From Penelope pileata (taxonomy: Eukaryota > Chordata > Aves > Galliformes > Cracidae), in contig WBMW01005650.1 in the NCBI GenBank assembly GCA_013396635.1, positions 5,393,440 to 5,457,439 of the forward strand: a DNA stretch of 64,000 bases, given 5' to 3'. A program made the position numbers and the translations under genes. A model generated the notes under the pieces. It ran no database searches and was not told the DNA's origin. It saw only the letters and a program-made list of their open reading frames with translations. Below, piece by piece: positions 11,717 through 23,631 of the stretch. Numbering within the stretch: the first letter of the stretch is position 1; each line of letters begins with the position of its first letter.

Positions 11717-14655
11717 GTTCTCATACAACTCCTGTACTCTGGCACACTGCTTTGCTTTCTTTCTTTAGCCATTAGCAATAGCCACTTAGATAGCAATTGC
11801 TGTTGATATCTGTTAGGTCTACCACATAAAAAGGCACTGGACATCATACCAAATGAAACATCTAACCATGGTTATACTGGCAGCACATCATGAGCTAGCC
11901 ATTAAGATTTTAACAGTATTGCTCTTCCATACATGCCTTTTACAATATCATTACAGACTTCTACTGTACTACATAAAAGACATTGGAATAAAAAACAACG
12001 ATGTCTTGTACCATATTGTTTGGTCCCGTTACGGATAAGACAGGTTACTGCTATATGTTGTTGACAGTCAATTTAAATGGTGTGGGAACTAAAATTTGTC
12101 TAGTGAAGAGGTGAAAAACAACAGTTGTGTAATGAAGTTATCCTTGGGCATCTTTTTCCTTAAAATAAGATTTTGCTAATGGTGCAAAGTGACTTGTGGA
12201 AAGCAGTTGACGATGTGAAGCACAGTTGGATAACAAAGTTACAATGCAGCTGAATGTACGTTCCGGAGCCCTAGGTGCCAAAGGGAACAGATATGGAGAA
12301 AAACATAATGAAATGTGTTATGTCCCCATGAACTCCAGTTATCAGGGCTGCTATGTCATTGCCCTCAAGAAAAGTGCAATACTGACATGTTCAACATTTC
12401 ACAGAAAGTTCAGTTTTCTTAGGAATTAGTGCAGATAATTTGAGGGGGGAAAATGATTTCACTCAGGCACAGAATTGGGAAGCTTAGCAATGAAAAAGAC
12501 GTGTCAGGTTACCTTGTCACTTCCCCTGACAGGGCAGTACCATTATTTACAGTCTAGGTAAGCATTTCCCTGGGTTCTTTTAAATCTTCTGTAGCGCTAC
12601 ATTGCTCTAAGAATAACAGTTTATATTTGTAAATCTTTCTACCTCTCCCTTCTCCATTTTTCTGTTAGATTTTTATTCTGATGCTAATAACCCAAAGCAT
12701 GTCTCTGAGTACTGAATTCCTCCCTCAAATATCTTTAGAACAAATGTCTCCTACTTTTTTCCAAGTTTTCCCACCTGTGTTAAACAAAGGAGCAGTTAAC
12801 ATACATGAAAAAACATGAGGCAGAAAAACATTAAATTGAGCTGATACTATTTCAGAATTTAGTTCATATTCTGTTCAGTGTAACTCCATCAGATACTCAA
12901 GCCAGTGGTATCAAATGCAATACCTGTCACAAAACTAACTGTTCATTCATTTAAAATTGGAACTGTTTTGTGTGTTCTTACTAAGCACATTTGAAATTTG
13001 AATAACATACAAAATATTGTACTTTTAAAACTCAGTTTGGATTATTGAAAATGATTTGAACAAATAGCTGGTGTTGTTTATTTCTGAGTCCTTTGCCATC
13101 AGAATCATTGTTTAACCTGCAATGCCTTGTCACATTTACAATTCAAACATCTTTTCCCCAAATCATCTATTTTTAATTACGTATTTCCAGCAACATGAAA
13201 GGTTTATTTTGGTTTAGAAGAGGAATTTGATGAATTTATAGGAAGTGCACAGAGACACACCAAATCAAACACCTGCAGAACTAAAGCCTGCTGCATTTTG
13301 TGCACACAGATTGAACTGCTGAGCTTGGACATGTGTGTTCATGGAGAATCTAGCTACCGTGTTTTAAAAAATCAACTTGCACCAACTCTTTCCATCTTCA
13401 CATCATTTACATGGGAGTACTCTCTTTTAATGTCAAGTGAAATAGATTAGTGTAAACCCACTCTCAAATAAAAACTGTAGTGGAATGGAAATGCTCAGAT
13501 TGTTTTAAAAGAAGTTTATTTATATTTTTTGAGGAAGAGAGATCAGTTTACCACAGTCATGTGTAAAAGGAATATAATATGGTTTCCAGGTTCGATTTTA
13601 CAGCATTATGCTAATATAATACTAATGGAAAAAGTAATATATATATATGGCAAGATGGACCATTTATTTTGACTTCATCATTCCAACAAGAAACTGCAGT
13701 TCAAATCTCATTTACAGTTAAACGCAAAGAGTTTAAAATCTGTGTTTAGTCATGGATTTGACTTGCTACAGAGAGGAGGAAATCTATAAAGCACAGAGAG
13801 GATGAGTGTGTTTGTTGAGTTGATTCATATACTGTTTCGTTTTCAAGTCTTTAAGTTCAGCAAAGATAATCAGATTTATTAACTATTAAAAAAAATTAAG
13901 CTGCTTAATGATATTCAGCAGCCTTATAGAGTATAAAATAGCTTAGCCCTCCAAATAGCTTTTGCTGCAAAATTCCAATAGAATTCTGAAGGTTAATATC
14001 TTTGGTCACCTTACAAGAGGGAAAGCAGGGAAACCAGATGATTTGTGCAAGATCATCTGCTTATGGCTGACTTAGGGGACATTGACGTTGACTAGCCTAT
14101 TTTTACTTTGTATTTTAATGTCTGTGATTATCAAGGGGAAAATACTGAGTGTACAAATTTGAGATGACAGCTAAAAGCAGTCAAATTCACCTAGTGTCTT
14201 TTCTTGTCCTTAAGCTTTGTTTTGAATTGGGCAGTACATGCATTATGTCAGAAATTAGAATTTGGACACAGCAGTGAAACAGAACATTCTGGGACAGCGC
14301 TAGCAGCACAGATAATCCTTTTTATAATTTTTTGGCAAACCTCCAGTTAGTCTTTAAAGACCTGAAAGCCAAGTTTCTGAGCCAAAAAAGCAGAACTTGC
14401 AGACGTTGGGTGAAATGCATCCCAAGCTTATGATTTCACAGCTTAAGACAATGTGTGCTGTAGTTGAATAGAATCAGAACTTAATAAAATAGCTAACTTT
14501 GTAACTGTCATCTTATTCAGGTAGAAGAAATGTGCAAAAAATATTTTGAGAATAAAAGCTAGCTCTTAACCACTGAAGACTGCACACTTGCTTTTATAAG
14601 CAAACAGGTTGCTGCATAAGTACTCATGGTTACTACGACCATGGCGAAGGGTTAG

Positions 14656-14797
14656 AAATAAACCTGAAGTTGTGGAAACCCTATTACTGGAGATGTTGAA
14701 TTTGGCCCTTATTTAAGCATCTCTAACTGATTTCAACAGAGATATTGGACTAGAGGTCTTCAGGGGTCCTTTTCACTAAGTTTCTGTAATTCTATCA
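14656..14797 (+). mobile_element. Diverged CR1 LINE 3' end, sense orientation
   Basis: The sequence reads GAAGTTGTGGAAACCC then TACTGGAGATGTTGAA, and after an unclear or deleted middle it continues TTGGACTAGAGGTCTTCAGG, GGTCCTTTTCACTAAG and TTCTGTAATTCTAT. These are the successive landmarks of avian CR1 3' ends: a GAGGTTGTGGAGTCTCC-type block, a CTGGAGATATTCA-type block, a TTGGACTAGATGACCTCCAG-type block, a GGTCCCTTCCAACC-type block and ATTCTATGATTCTA tails. It is more decayed than the copy at 43344. It is a 5'-truncated dead copy with no coding capacity. The left boundary is uncertain by 10-20 bases. Confidence 0.65.
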
Positions 14798-15529
14798 GAA
14801 CTTTAGCAGAACAGGTTTTGCTAAAGAAGCCCCTGTAATCCCACTGTTTCAGCAATCCAGAAGTGATTATATGTTAGTTTTATTAAATAACAAAACATAA
14901 CAAAGTTTTCATAGGGCATGAGCTTAAAAAGCTTTCTCATAAATATGCAGACCTGATTTTTTGTCTCATTTAAAAAGGTTGTACAGCACTTCATTCAGTA
15001 TTAAATGCATTACATGAAGTGTAATTGTCAACAAGCTTGTTATGTTTCATCTCCTCTATCATTTTTCTAAGAGTTTTTTTGTGTCTGCGTGTTCTTGTTG
15101 TTTTTCTCTGTTTTGTTTTGCTTTTGAGTATATCAGGACTTTCCTATTCATCATCCAAGCAATTTCTTTATTTACTTATTCCTCTTTTAGAGCCATGGGA
15201 CAGTAAAAATAAAACTTGGCAATACATGGAGACATCATTAGGTTCTTTCCTTTGCTCAAGACTAACATTAGTAGCTATAGTAGTTTTCTATTTAACAAAA
15301 ATGCATATTGATTTTAATAACCTTCAAGTTTTTTTAAAAAAGCTTCAGTGGTGAAGCTTCAATACATTCATTTAAGAACAATGCTAATGTTCAGCTATCC
15401 CAGTTCTTACAATATTTTTCTCTAATTTCATTATTTATGAACATTACTACTTCTATTAAACCTGTGTTGATTCAAACTTCAATTTTTTATCTCTGGTATC
15501 CAGTTTCAGTATTTGATTCTCTGGAGTAA
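14798..15529. other. AT-rich sequence, no gene seen
   Basis: The plus strand becomes pyrimidine-rich from about 15040. The 109-codon frame at 15025-15354 is made mainly of Leu, Phe, Ser and Val codons from this tract and I regard it as chance. A perfect 8-bp hairpin, AAGCTTCA-GTGG-TGAAGCTT, lies at 15340-15359. Part of this stretch might extend the antisense CR1 relic that follows. Confidence 0.5.
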
Positions 15530-15960
15530 CAGCTCTAGTCTTTCCTGAAGACTAACAAATCATTATTTTCTAAACCTTCAGTCATTCTTATTGTCTCCCC
15601 TAGATTCTTTCCTCTTGATTAACTACTCTTTTTTCAATGGATGTTGAGTGCTGGGTAAAGTAAGAAAGTTGCTTCAAATGACTTGCACAAAATATTACTG
15701 ATCTAGTGTGATGCTCTTTTTTTTTCTTTTTAATTATGGTATAGTGCTGGTTCTCATTTTGTCGGTTGATTGCTGTAAAACCATATTTTATTCAATGCTG
15801 CTTAGCCAGTTTTTCCTGATACTCCATGCACTGGATTATTTATACCTAAATTCAATACTTTGCACTTTTGTATGTAATATTGCACCTTACTGGTTTGTGT
15901 GTTTCTTCAACTTATCAAGATCATCTTGCCCTCTGAAATGTTTGCCAAGTTAGGTCATCT
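15530..15960 (-). mobile_element. Ancient CR1-like LINE relic, antisense orientation
   Basis: Read on the plus strand, this looks like the reverse complement of an old CR1 ORF2 3' region. A CAGTCATTCTTATTGTCTCC..GATTCTTTCC segment (about 15580-15612) resembles the antisense CR1 block GATCATTCTTGTTGCCCTCC..AACCTTCTCC. Downstream, the TTCAATACTTTGCACTTTTG segment (from about 15850) resembles the antisense block ATTACTTTGCATTTATC. After it come GCACCTTACTGGTTTGTGTG and a CAAGATCATCTTGCCCTCTG segment, matching the ATTTCATCTGCCA and GAGATCCCTTTG blocks at the expected spacing. Individual matches are weak (roughly 60-70% by eye), and the support is their order. The reading frame is destroyed. The relic may extend beyond either end. 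Confidence 0.4.
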
Positions 15961-16838
15961 TATCACATTTTAGAAGCCAGCAGTGTATTATTTTTGTTAT
16001 TAATTTCAGCCTCTACGTATCTTTCATTTCAGCATTTGAAAGCACTCTTGAAAATATGCCTACTACATGAAGTCACTTAGTGGAGAAGTATTTCATATTT
16101 GACAAATGCTTCTTCAGTTTTGTAATCCTCTGTTGATGTGCAGGTAGTGTTTTGCACACTGAATTCCATACCGTTGTTTCATGTGATTTGTAGTCTGTTT
16201 TTTTACCAAATAATTTTAGCCTTTCTCTATTCATGAAAGTACTCAAAAGTTTTCAGCATTTTCTTTTCAGCTTGAACAACTTTTGGGGTGTCAGTCAGCC
16301 CTTAAATATACCATTGGTTTAGCATCTTGCAGAAATATAATTCTCAAAGAATTTTATGATTAATAAACAAAGTCCTTGGGTTCTTTTTAAACGTTTCTGG
16401 TGTCAGGTTCTAAAAACTTTCTGGAAAATGTTCCAGTTCTATTCTATTCTCCATAAAAAAAGCCTAAAACGTAAACTGATGGTTTAGCAGTAACAAACTA
16501 GAGTATGTTCCTACACGTGTAAAAGTAACTATGATTTTTTGGTAAGAATCCTCCAAAGAGTTCTCCTCTCCTCACTGTATTAGTCTTTAACATTCTTTAG
16601 TTTCCTTCCCATTTAATATATATTATAACAATCAAATTCAGCTGACCTGACTTTTGATGTTCTTTCTTGATTACCCAGTTTTGTCAACATTGGAATTAGT
16701 CAACATTTTCATATCTCAGGAAATCATTAAAAATTACCTTTCCAGTTACGTTCCCAAAGATCTAGGATGCAGTATTGAGACAACTCTAGTGAGTATTTCA
16801 GCAAAAAGGGAAGATGAAAAAGATTCCTTTCTTACTAC

Positions 16839-16852
16839 AAAAAAAAAAAAAA
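16839..16852. repeat. Poly-A tract (A14)
   Basis: Uninterrupted run of 14 A. The upstream sequence does not resemble a retrocopied transcript I recognise. Confidence 0.9.
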
Positions 16853-17697
16853 GTGATATTAAAAAGCAGTCAAGCATCATAGTCATCAACAAAAATACTT
16901 GATTTGAAATTAAAATGGATACACTTGCTTGATTTAGAAGTTATCCTTCTCTTCTAAAATGCGCATAAATACATTTTAAGGGTAGAAGTAACACATATGG
17001 ATCAGATTATAATATCTTGAGATGTGAATTTCAGTATTTTTATGGCTTTATTAAACATTAACATTGCTGCAAATTGTCTTCAGTCTTAAAGTGTAATATA
17101 TCCAGCTGGCCAATGGATATTTACTTACAGATAGATAAAAATACTGATTTTTATTTGTGTTTCTTAAATTCATAGTCTTTTTCTAATGTTATATTCTCAA
17201 TGGTTTGTTTTTAGAGCAATTAAGGATTTGACCAAGTGATAATTGATTTTACTGGTAAGACATAATTGTATCAGAGAAAGCAGGAGATTTACTTCTTCAG
17301 CTCTATGATACCTTCAGGTCAGGATATTTTAATGTAGAATGCAGGATTAATAAGGATACAAATTTTGTACATGATTACCTGCTTATAAATGTAGGAAAGA
17401 TTCATAGTTGGGAGATGCATAATGGAATAGTTGAGAGCTTTTGGTAGAACTGGAGTACTATATAGAAAACAAATTATATCAGCAGTGTTTTAATTCCAGG
17501 AATATAAATAGAAGTGTAGATTTTTAAGTTACTTGGCATTTAGTGAATCTTTTTAGCTACTTGGAATGTGTAGGTATAATAATGCATGATGTAAACCTGA
17601 TCAAAAAGCAATAGGTAGACAGTTGTAAAGAAACAATTGTTTATTTTTTTCCATGAATAAAAAGAAAAAGCGGGAAATAGTTTTCAGGCTTTCATTT

Positions 17698-17730
17698 AAA
17701 AAAAAAATAAAGAAAGAAAGAAAAGAAAAG
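17698..17730. repeat. Purine-rich (GAAA)n-like simple repeat
   Basis: A poly-A run followed by AAAGAAAGAAAGAAAAGAAA-type sequence, read directly. Confidence 0.85.
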
Positions 17731-20559
17731 TTTGATAATCTCTTGCTGTCTATAGTTCCCTGAAGCTCTGTATGATTTTTTTTATTATCATTTTTCTTAT
17801 ATTTCTATAATCTTTCATCAGGGCTTTGTTTATTTGAAGAGACAAATGTGATCATCATTGTGAATTAAAATCCCATTATTTCAGCTCAATGATGTTAAGT
17901 ACAGAACTGTGATGCACTGTAGGATACAGACAACTGATAGTCATCTTGTATTTCTACTGATTCAAAATGAGTTAAAACTCTCAAAGACAATGCTAATACT
18001 CAGCAGACTGTTAATATGTATTTTTGATGTTGAGTATCAGAATTCTTAGGCAGTTGGAATGAATTGTTTGTATAGAAAAAGCTTATAAGGTTATGTTGGA
18101 GTAGAATTCCCACTTTCATATCAAACATTTCTGAAATGCCCCACTCAACCTTACACTTATGATATTTAACAGTGCCATAAATACCTGGGTAGAAATTCAT
18201 AACTACGCTTAATATCACTGTAAGTTTGTTGAGTGCCTGGTATTGTGGTTGCTGGTGATTATTATTGTACCCAAAGGCAGAGTATCTTGACAGAAGTCAA
18301 GACAGAAACTGTAAAGTAGGAATAGTATATAAACTCTCATGTTCTATTCTCATTTATTATAATGATGGTTTTCACTTCCATGTTGTCACATATTCATATG
18401 TTAAGCATAATACTGCCTCCAATTTTTGAAAGCTCTGCAGGTAAAATGGACAAAATAGGAGCATGCAATTTCGGTAATATACAGTAGTATAGAAGATAAA
18501 ATCTCTTGATTATATAAAAAATCGATAGAAGTATATCTTGCAAATATGTATATGCAATCTCATTGTGTGTTGAAAGGGTAAACATAAATATGAGTTTTTT
18601 CTTTTTGATTAGAAGAGGCCTTGGAATTAAAAAAACAGAGAAAGTAGTTTTAAGTTGAGCAGTTCTGCCTATAATACTCTGCCTTCCTTTAACAAACTAT
18701 TTGTTCTCCTGCCCACCCAGCTATTATTTTACAAGCTGTTTTTAGTTCTGTTAAAAATAAAACTATAATACAGTTAATAAGGCAAAACAGCCTTGAGAAA
18801 TTTGGCAAGCAAATATGGCTTGCAGCAGATCATTTAATTCTATTTTGTTCAACATAAAATCAATTGGTTATGCGTACACTTTAAAGCTACCACACCTCTT
18901 GGAAATGGATTAGGAGAGGGAAGAAATCTTGCTGGAGAATTTTAAGAATTCTATTTTTATATATTTTCAGATGTATGTTGCTTGTGGTGAATAGCCCATA
19001 CCGTATAACATCAAATAATTAGAGCCCAGCTCATTGCAAGCATTGCAAATAAGTGTTATAGTTAACTCATCTGGAGGAGAAAAGCAGAAACAACAGAACA
19101 CAAAGCAAATGTTTGCAGGAGAACCGGCTTTCAGTTGGTGGTGGGAGTTTTCTTTGCTTCACTGTGGCATTATTCCATTAAGTATGTTATCTTCCCATAG
19201 CTTCCCATTACTTTTATCTTCTGTTTTTGTAACAACGCATCCAAAAGAGAATCTGGTTGCCATGCTGAATGGGAACTGTACACTTGGATGGCAGTAGTTT
19301 AGAACACGCTGCAAGAGAGTAATGCATTAAAAGCTATGTAATATCTCAGGGTCTCCATCTGAAGTTACAAATGAAGCCAAGCTGGGTGAGAGCAACTGCT
19401 TTATTTCAGAGGTGCCCCAAGAACTTAATGAATCATTGCTGGCCTAACTGCTCAGTCAGCAAGACTGAGCATCCGCAAATGTTGTTAGAAGGTTTTTGGA
19501 TTACTCAAGAAATTGTATGCTTTGCTAGCTGCCCTATAAAACGGTTAGGGCATGATCTTTTAAAATGAAATTTTAATATTGACTGCTTGTTTTCTTGCAA
19601 GTGTTTACTCATCAACATTGAATTGCCAGATTTTTAGAGTCTGACCAGACTACAGGGCAAATATTGATCAGGGGAATTGTAGATATTTTGCTACCAAGAC
19701 TGTTTTATAGTCGTATACTCATCTTCTGTTGACTGGAGTAAATTGTAAAGGGCAGTCAGGGACCTATAGATGTCTATTCAGAATTATTTCCTTACTTTTT
19801 GTTAAAACAAGAGGCTTTTAAAGGACAATTTGCGTGGTCATACCTGGGAATATCTCATGCTACTCTTGATAACCTGAGGATAAACTGTAGGGGGTTTGTG
19901 TTCTCTTGACACTGAAATAAATGTTCAGTTCTTCTGAAGTTCATAGTATGGATATGTATCATGCTGCAGATATTTGGGTGGTATGCTCATTGTTTTTAGA
20001 TTAAAATAGGTAACATATTTCAGGTGTTTAGAATGAAGTGCATCTGGGAAAACAGCTCAAAAGGAGGTGCTAGCAAGGTACAGGAAGGGAGAAAATCTGT
20101 TGACAGGCAGGAAGAATGCATGAAGAGAAAAAGTAAGGGAACTTTCTTGCATGATAGCAAGACATAAAACAGTTCAACACCCATGCCAACCATGGGTGGC
20201 TGCAGACAAGTGGCATGAGGTGCCATGTAATCTCTGAGTAAAACTGTTGTGTGGGAATGCTATTGTAACTGGTTGGGAGAGAGGAGGAGGGCAGCCAAAA
20301 GATGATTGTAGGGGAAGGGAGGTGCTGAACTTTCATTTGACTTCTGGTAACATAACCACACTTAGCCTCCTTACCTTTTTCTGAGGTGAAAAAAGCATGA
20401 ATGCCGCCTGATGAAAAGCATTAAACCCTCTCCTTCAGTGGGTGTTCCTTCCAGAGAAAGACAGATAATTCTCTACTCTTCTTCTCAAATATCCACAGAA
20501 TACTTAAAATATGTAAACGTAATGACTAGTGTTATCCTCCCTGCTGTTTGGGAATGAAT

Positions 20560-21640
20560 AATATCAGTACCAGACCACCTCCCAGCTCTGAGGCCTGCGT
20601 GGCTGTTAGCCTCCTTCACCTTGCCTGCCTGCACATCACTTTTCCTAGATTCATAATCTAGAGCTAGGTCAGGTATTTACACAAACATGCCTGAGGCATG
20701 GTCCCTGAATAAATATCCACGTAAACCAAGCAGATATTGGAAAGAAGGTGAAGAAGATGATGTGTTCTTGTGGCTCTTACACTCCCTTAGGCTGAAGTGA
20801 AGGAATCTGACTTTTTACTCAGAAATACCGAGTATGTGGTAGGCTGGGCCTTCACGTGGCCTGATGAGAATCAGGTGCAAAGTGAGAGTGTGCGTGTGTG
20901 TGTGTGAAAAGAGCTCCTGTGGCCTCTGAAAATATTTTCTGCTAACTGCAGAAATTCGTGAGTTACCAGTGGGGAGCCCCAGACCCGGGTACTGAGCTGT
21001 GGGGCGCTGGGAGTGGAATCGTGTACCTTGTAGCTGCAGCTCCCTGTTTCTCCTCTGAGTACACTAGTTATGCTGCTAATTAGCCAGGCTTTGTGGAGCT
21101 GTAGCACTTCTTTGTGCGGGCAGCTTCCCCTCAGGGCGGTGGGCAGCCAAAGCCTGTCACAGGTGGGGTCACACAGAGGTGCAGGCAGATGCTGCCAGGT
21201 TTTTCAACTTTTCCCTGCTGTGTCTGGAGTTTCTTTAAATCAGGGCTGTCTGTCAGCTTACTTGATTCAAATCAAGGTTTAGCTCAAGGAATTAATGGTT
21301 ACAGAAGGATAATGAACCCTGAGGAATTGTTACCCCTTCTAATTTTAAGACCATTGACTGCAGTTAGTGTTTTATCTGCAGGTGAGGTGATCTTTCTTTC
21401 TGTTAACTTTGGATGTGTTCCGAAGCCTTAGGTTACTAAGTCACAAATTTCTGTTCAGTCCACTTTAAGTTGTGCTGAAGTTGTGCTGTAATGGAAGTAG
21501 GGCTCCTTTCTAACACAGAGATCAGGTTGCTGCCCAGTGTTATCTTCAGTGCTGATCCCTCTGATATGCTCCAGCTGAGACTCTGGCTCAGTGCTTATGG
21601 GGAAATCTGTTGCTGCAGTGAGTGTGAGTGGTTTTATTTT
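20560..21640. other. GC-richer pocket, function unknown
   Basis: By eye this kilobase is clearly richer in G and C than its surroundings, with several CpGs between 20820 and 21140 (for example in CACGTG at about 20853, CCCGGG at about 20984, and GGCGCTG). It holds overlapping open frames on both strands, up to 105 codons at 21114-21431, but none shows a recognisable domain, and overlapping frames are expected where stop codons are scarce. It could be an exon of a non-coding transcript, a regulatory element, or simply a local composition change. It does not look dense enough in CpG to be a classical CpG island. Confidence 0.4.
20887..20906. repeat. (TG)n microsatellite, short and imperfect
   Basis: About ten TG units with one CG interruption, located inside the GC-richer pocket. 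Confidence 0.85.
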
Positions 21641-23589
21641 TAACAGATTTTATTTTTATTACTCCTTCTTCTGAGTCTGTAAAGCAATGAAAGGGGTGTT
21701 AAGCACAACATATAAATGTTAAACTTTTAAGAATCTAGTGTTATCTGATCATGGTCTTGAAACCATCTCACACTGTTCTGGGGCAGTTTAGCTCTACTGA
21801 CCTTTGTTTTCCTGTAACAGCAGCCATTTTGCTCAATCAAGAGGACTGTTACATCACTTGCCTATATTAATATTCATGAAGCCAGGGTTACAATCTTCTT
21901 AGACTACACTCTGGTTAAAAAATGAGTAGAAAATGTATTGAGTTACAGTGCAATTGTGTTTGGACTGTATAGCTTGTTCTTAATACAACGAATCCTGCTC
22001 CACAAGATATTCTCTCAGCTATCTGTAATGCAGCTGAAAATTCCTTGCTCTGAACTGTAGTTCTGCTTTCTTCTTGAAAGGTCCACTTTTGCAGGAAAAT
22101 TAGAATTTATATACTGCAGTAAAATCTTAAAGGGCTCTTCACTGAGTGAAAATGTGCTAGTGTGATGAACAGTTTACAGGAATACAGGGAACCATAGATG
22201 CTGAGTTTTAAAAACAGTGGTATAATCTAATCTAAATCCAAGCTGCTGCTATAGAGATTGGTTTTCCTCTCCCTTGCCAACAGCAACATGGAAAAGTGGC
22301 TAGTGTTTGTGTGGCTGGTGTACCCTAACCCTGAAAACTGTTTCACATTCCAATTGATTCACTGTAGGAGTGCATTTCATGTCTCTGCACCTCAGTTTAC
22401 TTCCACCACAGCTTCACTTTGGGTTAAATGATTGGGAAGTACAAGGTTAAGTTGAATCAGTCTGATGATATTTTAAAAAAAAGGAAAAAAAAGAAAAGGA
22501 ATGTCTTGCTGTCATGTCAGCAAATCTGGTCATGACTGTGATACCTAAATGAAATTGAACGGAAGAAGAATCAAGGAGGGATGGAGAGCAAGTGGGATAA
22601 GCAGGGCTTTCCTTCTAGCAGCAGCCTACACTTGTACTGGAGTAGATACAGACTGCGTTGGAAGACTGCCTAGCAATTCAAGTATGTTCAGTACTGGAAC
22701 ATCAAATTTTGGTTAAACAGTTCACATCTCCCCCATCTCCTAGGAATTACCTACCCACATCCTGGCCCTTTCTGTTTTCCTTAGTCTTGTATGGAAGGGC
22801 TAGGAGTTGAACAGCAGCTCTGTGCTCTTCACACAAATGAAGCCAGCAAGTAATCAGAGTGGAGGGAGGAAATAATGGGAAGGGATATAGTAAACACGTT
22901 TGCAAATGACTTGTAGAATACACTTCTTAAGGATATAATGCTATTCTTAAGGATAGTCTGTGTGCTGCACCAGGTATTTTGTGTCTTTGTAACTTCATTC
23001 CTGAGGTGTTATGTCTGGGAGGGGAAAAAAGGGATTTCACTGTAATACCTGTCTTTAAGAATCCTACTGCACAAATAGAGAGTTGTGAAAGTTTATCATC
23101 ACAAATTCTGTCCCTCTCTTGACATTCATCCAAAACCATAAAAAAAATGTCAGTGAAATGAAGTAGAGAAGAAAATTTGCTGTCTGACTTCCATAAGTGA
23201 GGTCTCTAAAATCAACCAGAAGTCATCAGCTGTGCAGATCATAGAAATCACTACAGAACCATTATTATAGTTTTAGCATGACAGAATGTAAGTATATTGA
23301 CAACCTAAAAGCAGCATCAAATACTTACTACCAGTGCTACTAGGCAACCAAATACTATCTACCTGTGAAGGCACTGAGAAGCTCTTGTAATTGGTGTCTT
23401 TAACCTCAAAGCATCAGGGTATAAAATGAAACCCAGGTCACCAAAATGATAAGTTTTCTAATGTTTCCTAATGCTTCTGTAGTCATGCTACAGGAAATGG
23501 ATTGAATGTTTATACCACCTAGTAATGTCAAAACACACTTTAGTATACCTGAGAATATACATAAATGTGTCTGAAAAGAACGAGACTAA

Positions 23590-23631
23590 GGAAGAGTACA
23601 GTCATTTGGAGGAAGAGTACAGTCATTTGGA
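23590..23631 (+). repeat. Perfect 21-bp tandem duplication
   Basis: The 21-mer beginning GGAAGAGTACAGTCATTTGG occupies 23590-23610 and is repeated exactly at 23611-23631, followed by GG. Complete identity implies a recent slippage or duplication event, or a polymorphic tandem repeat. Confidence 0.95.

Larger units (their letters stand above)
4801..14655. other. Long unique AT-rich stretch, no gene seen
   Basis: Roughly 10 kb with only short open frames on both strands (at most 116 codons), none with a recognisable domain, signal or codon pattern. It holds simple repeats: (TA)n at 5216-5232, an imperfect 18-bp duplication at 5611-5647, (TTTA)n at 6505-6529, a 13-bp tandem repeat at 7145-7180, A11 at 8720-8730, T14 at 11703-11716 and (TA)n at 13637-13648. 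I recognise no interspersed element here, though very old repeats could be missed by eye. Confidence 0.6.
15961..20559. other. Unique AT-rich sequence, no gene seen
   Basis: Open frames are at most 88 codons and show no recognisable domains. Simple-sequence features are A14 at 16839-16852 and a (GAAA)n-like purine tract at 17698-17730. No recognisable interspersed repeat. Confidence 0.6.

Noticed and set aside
15025..15354. 109-codon plus-strand frame with hydrophobic runs resembling membrane segments
   Set aside because: The hydrophobicity comes from a pyrimidine-rich tract (CTT, TTT and GTT codons). There is no charged-loop pattern and no homology I recognise.
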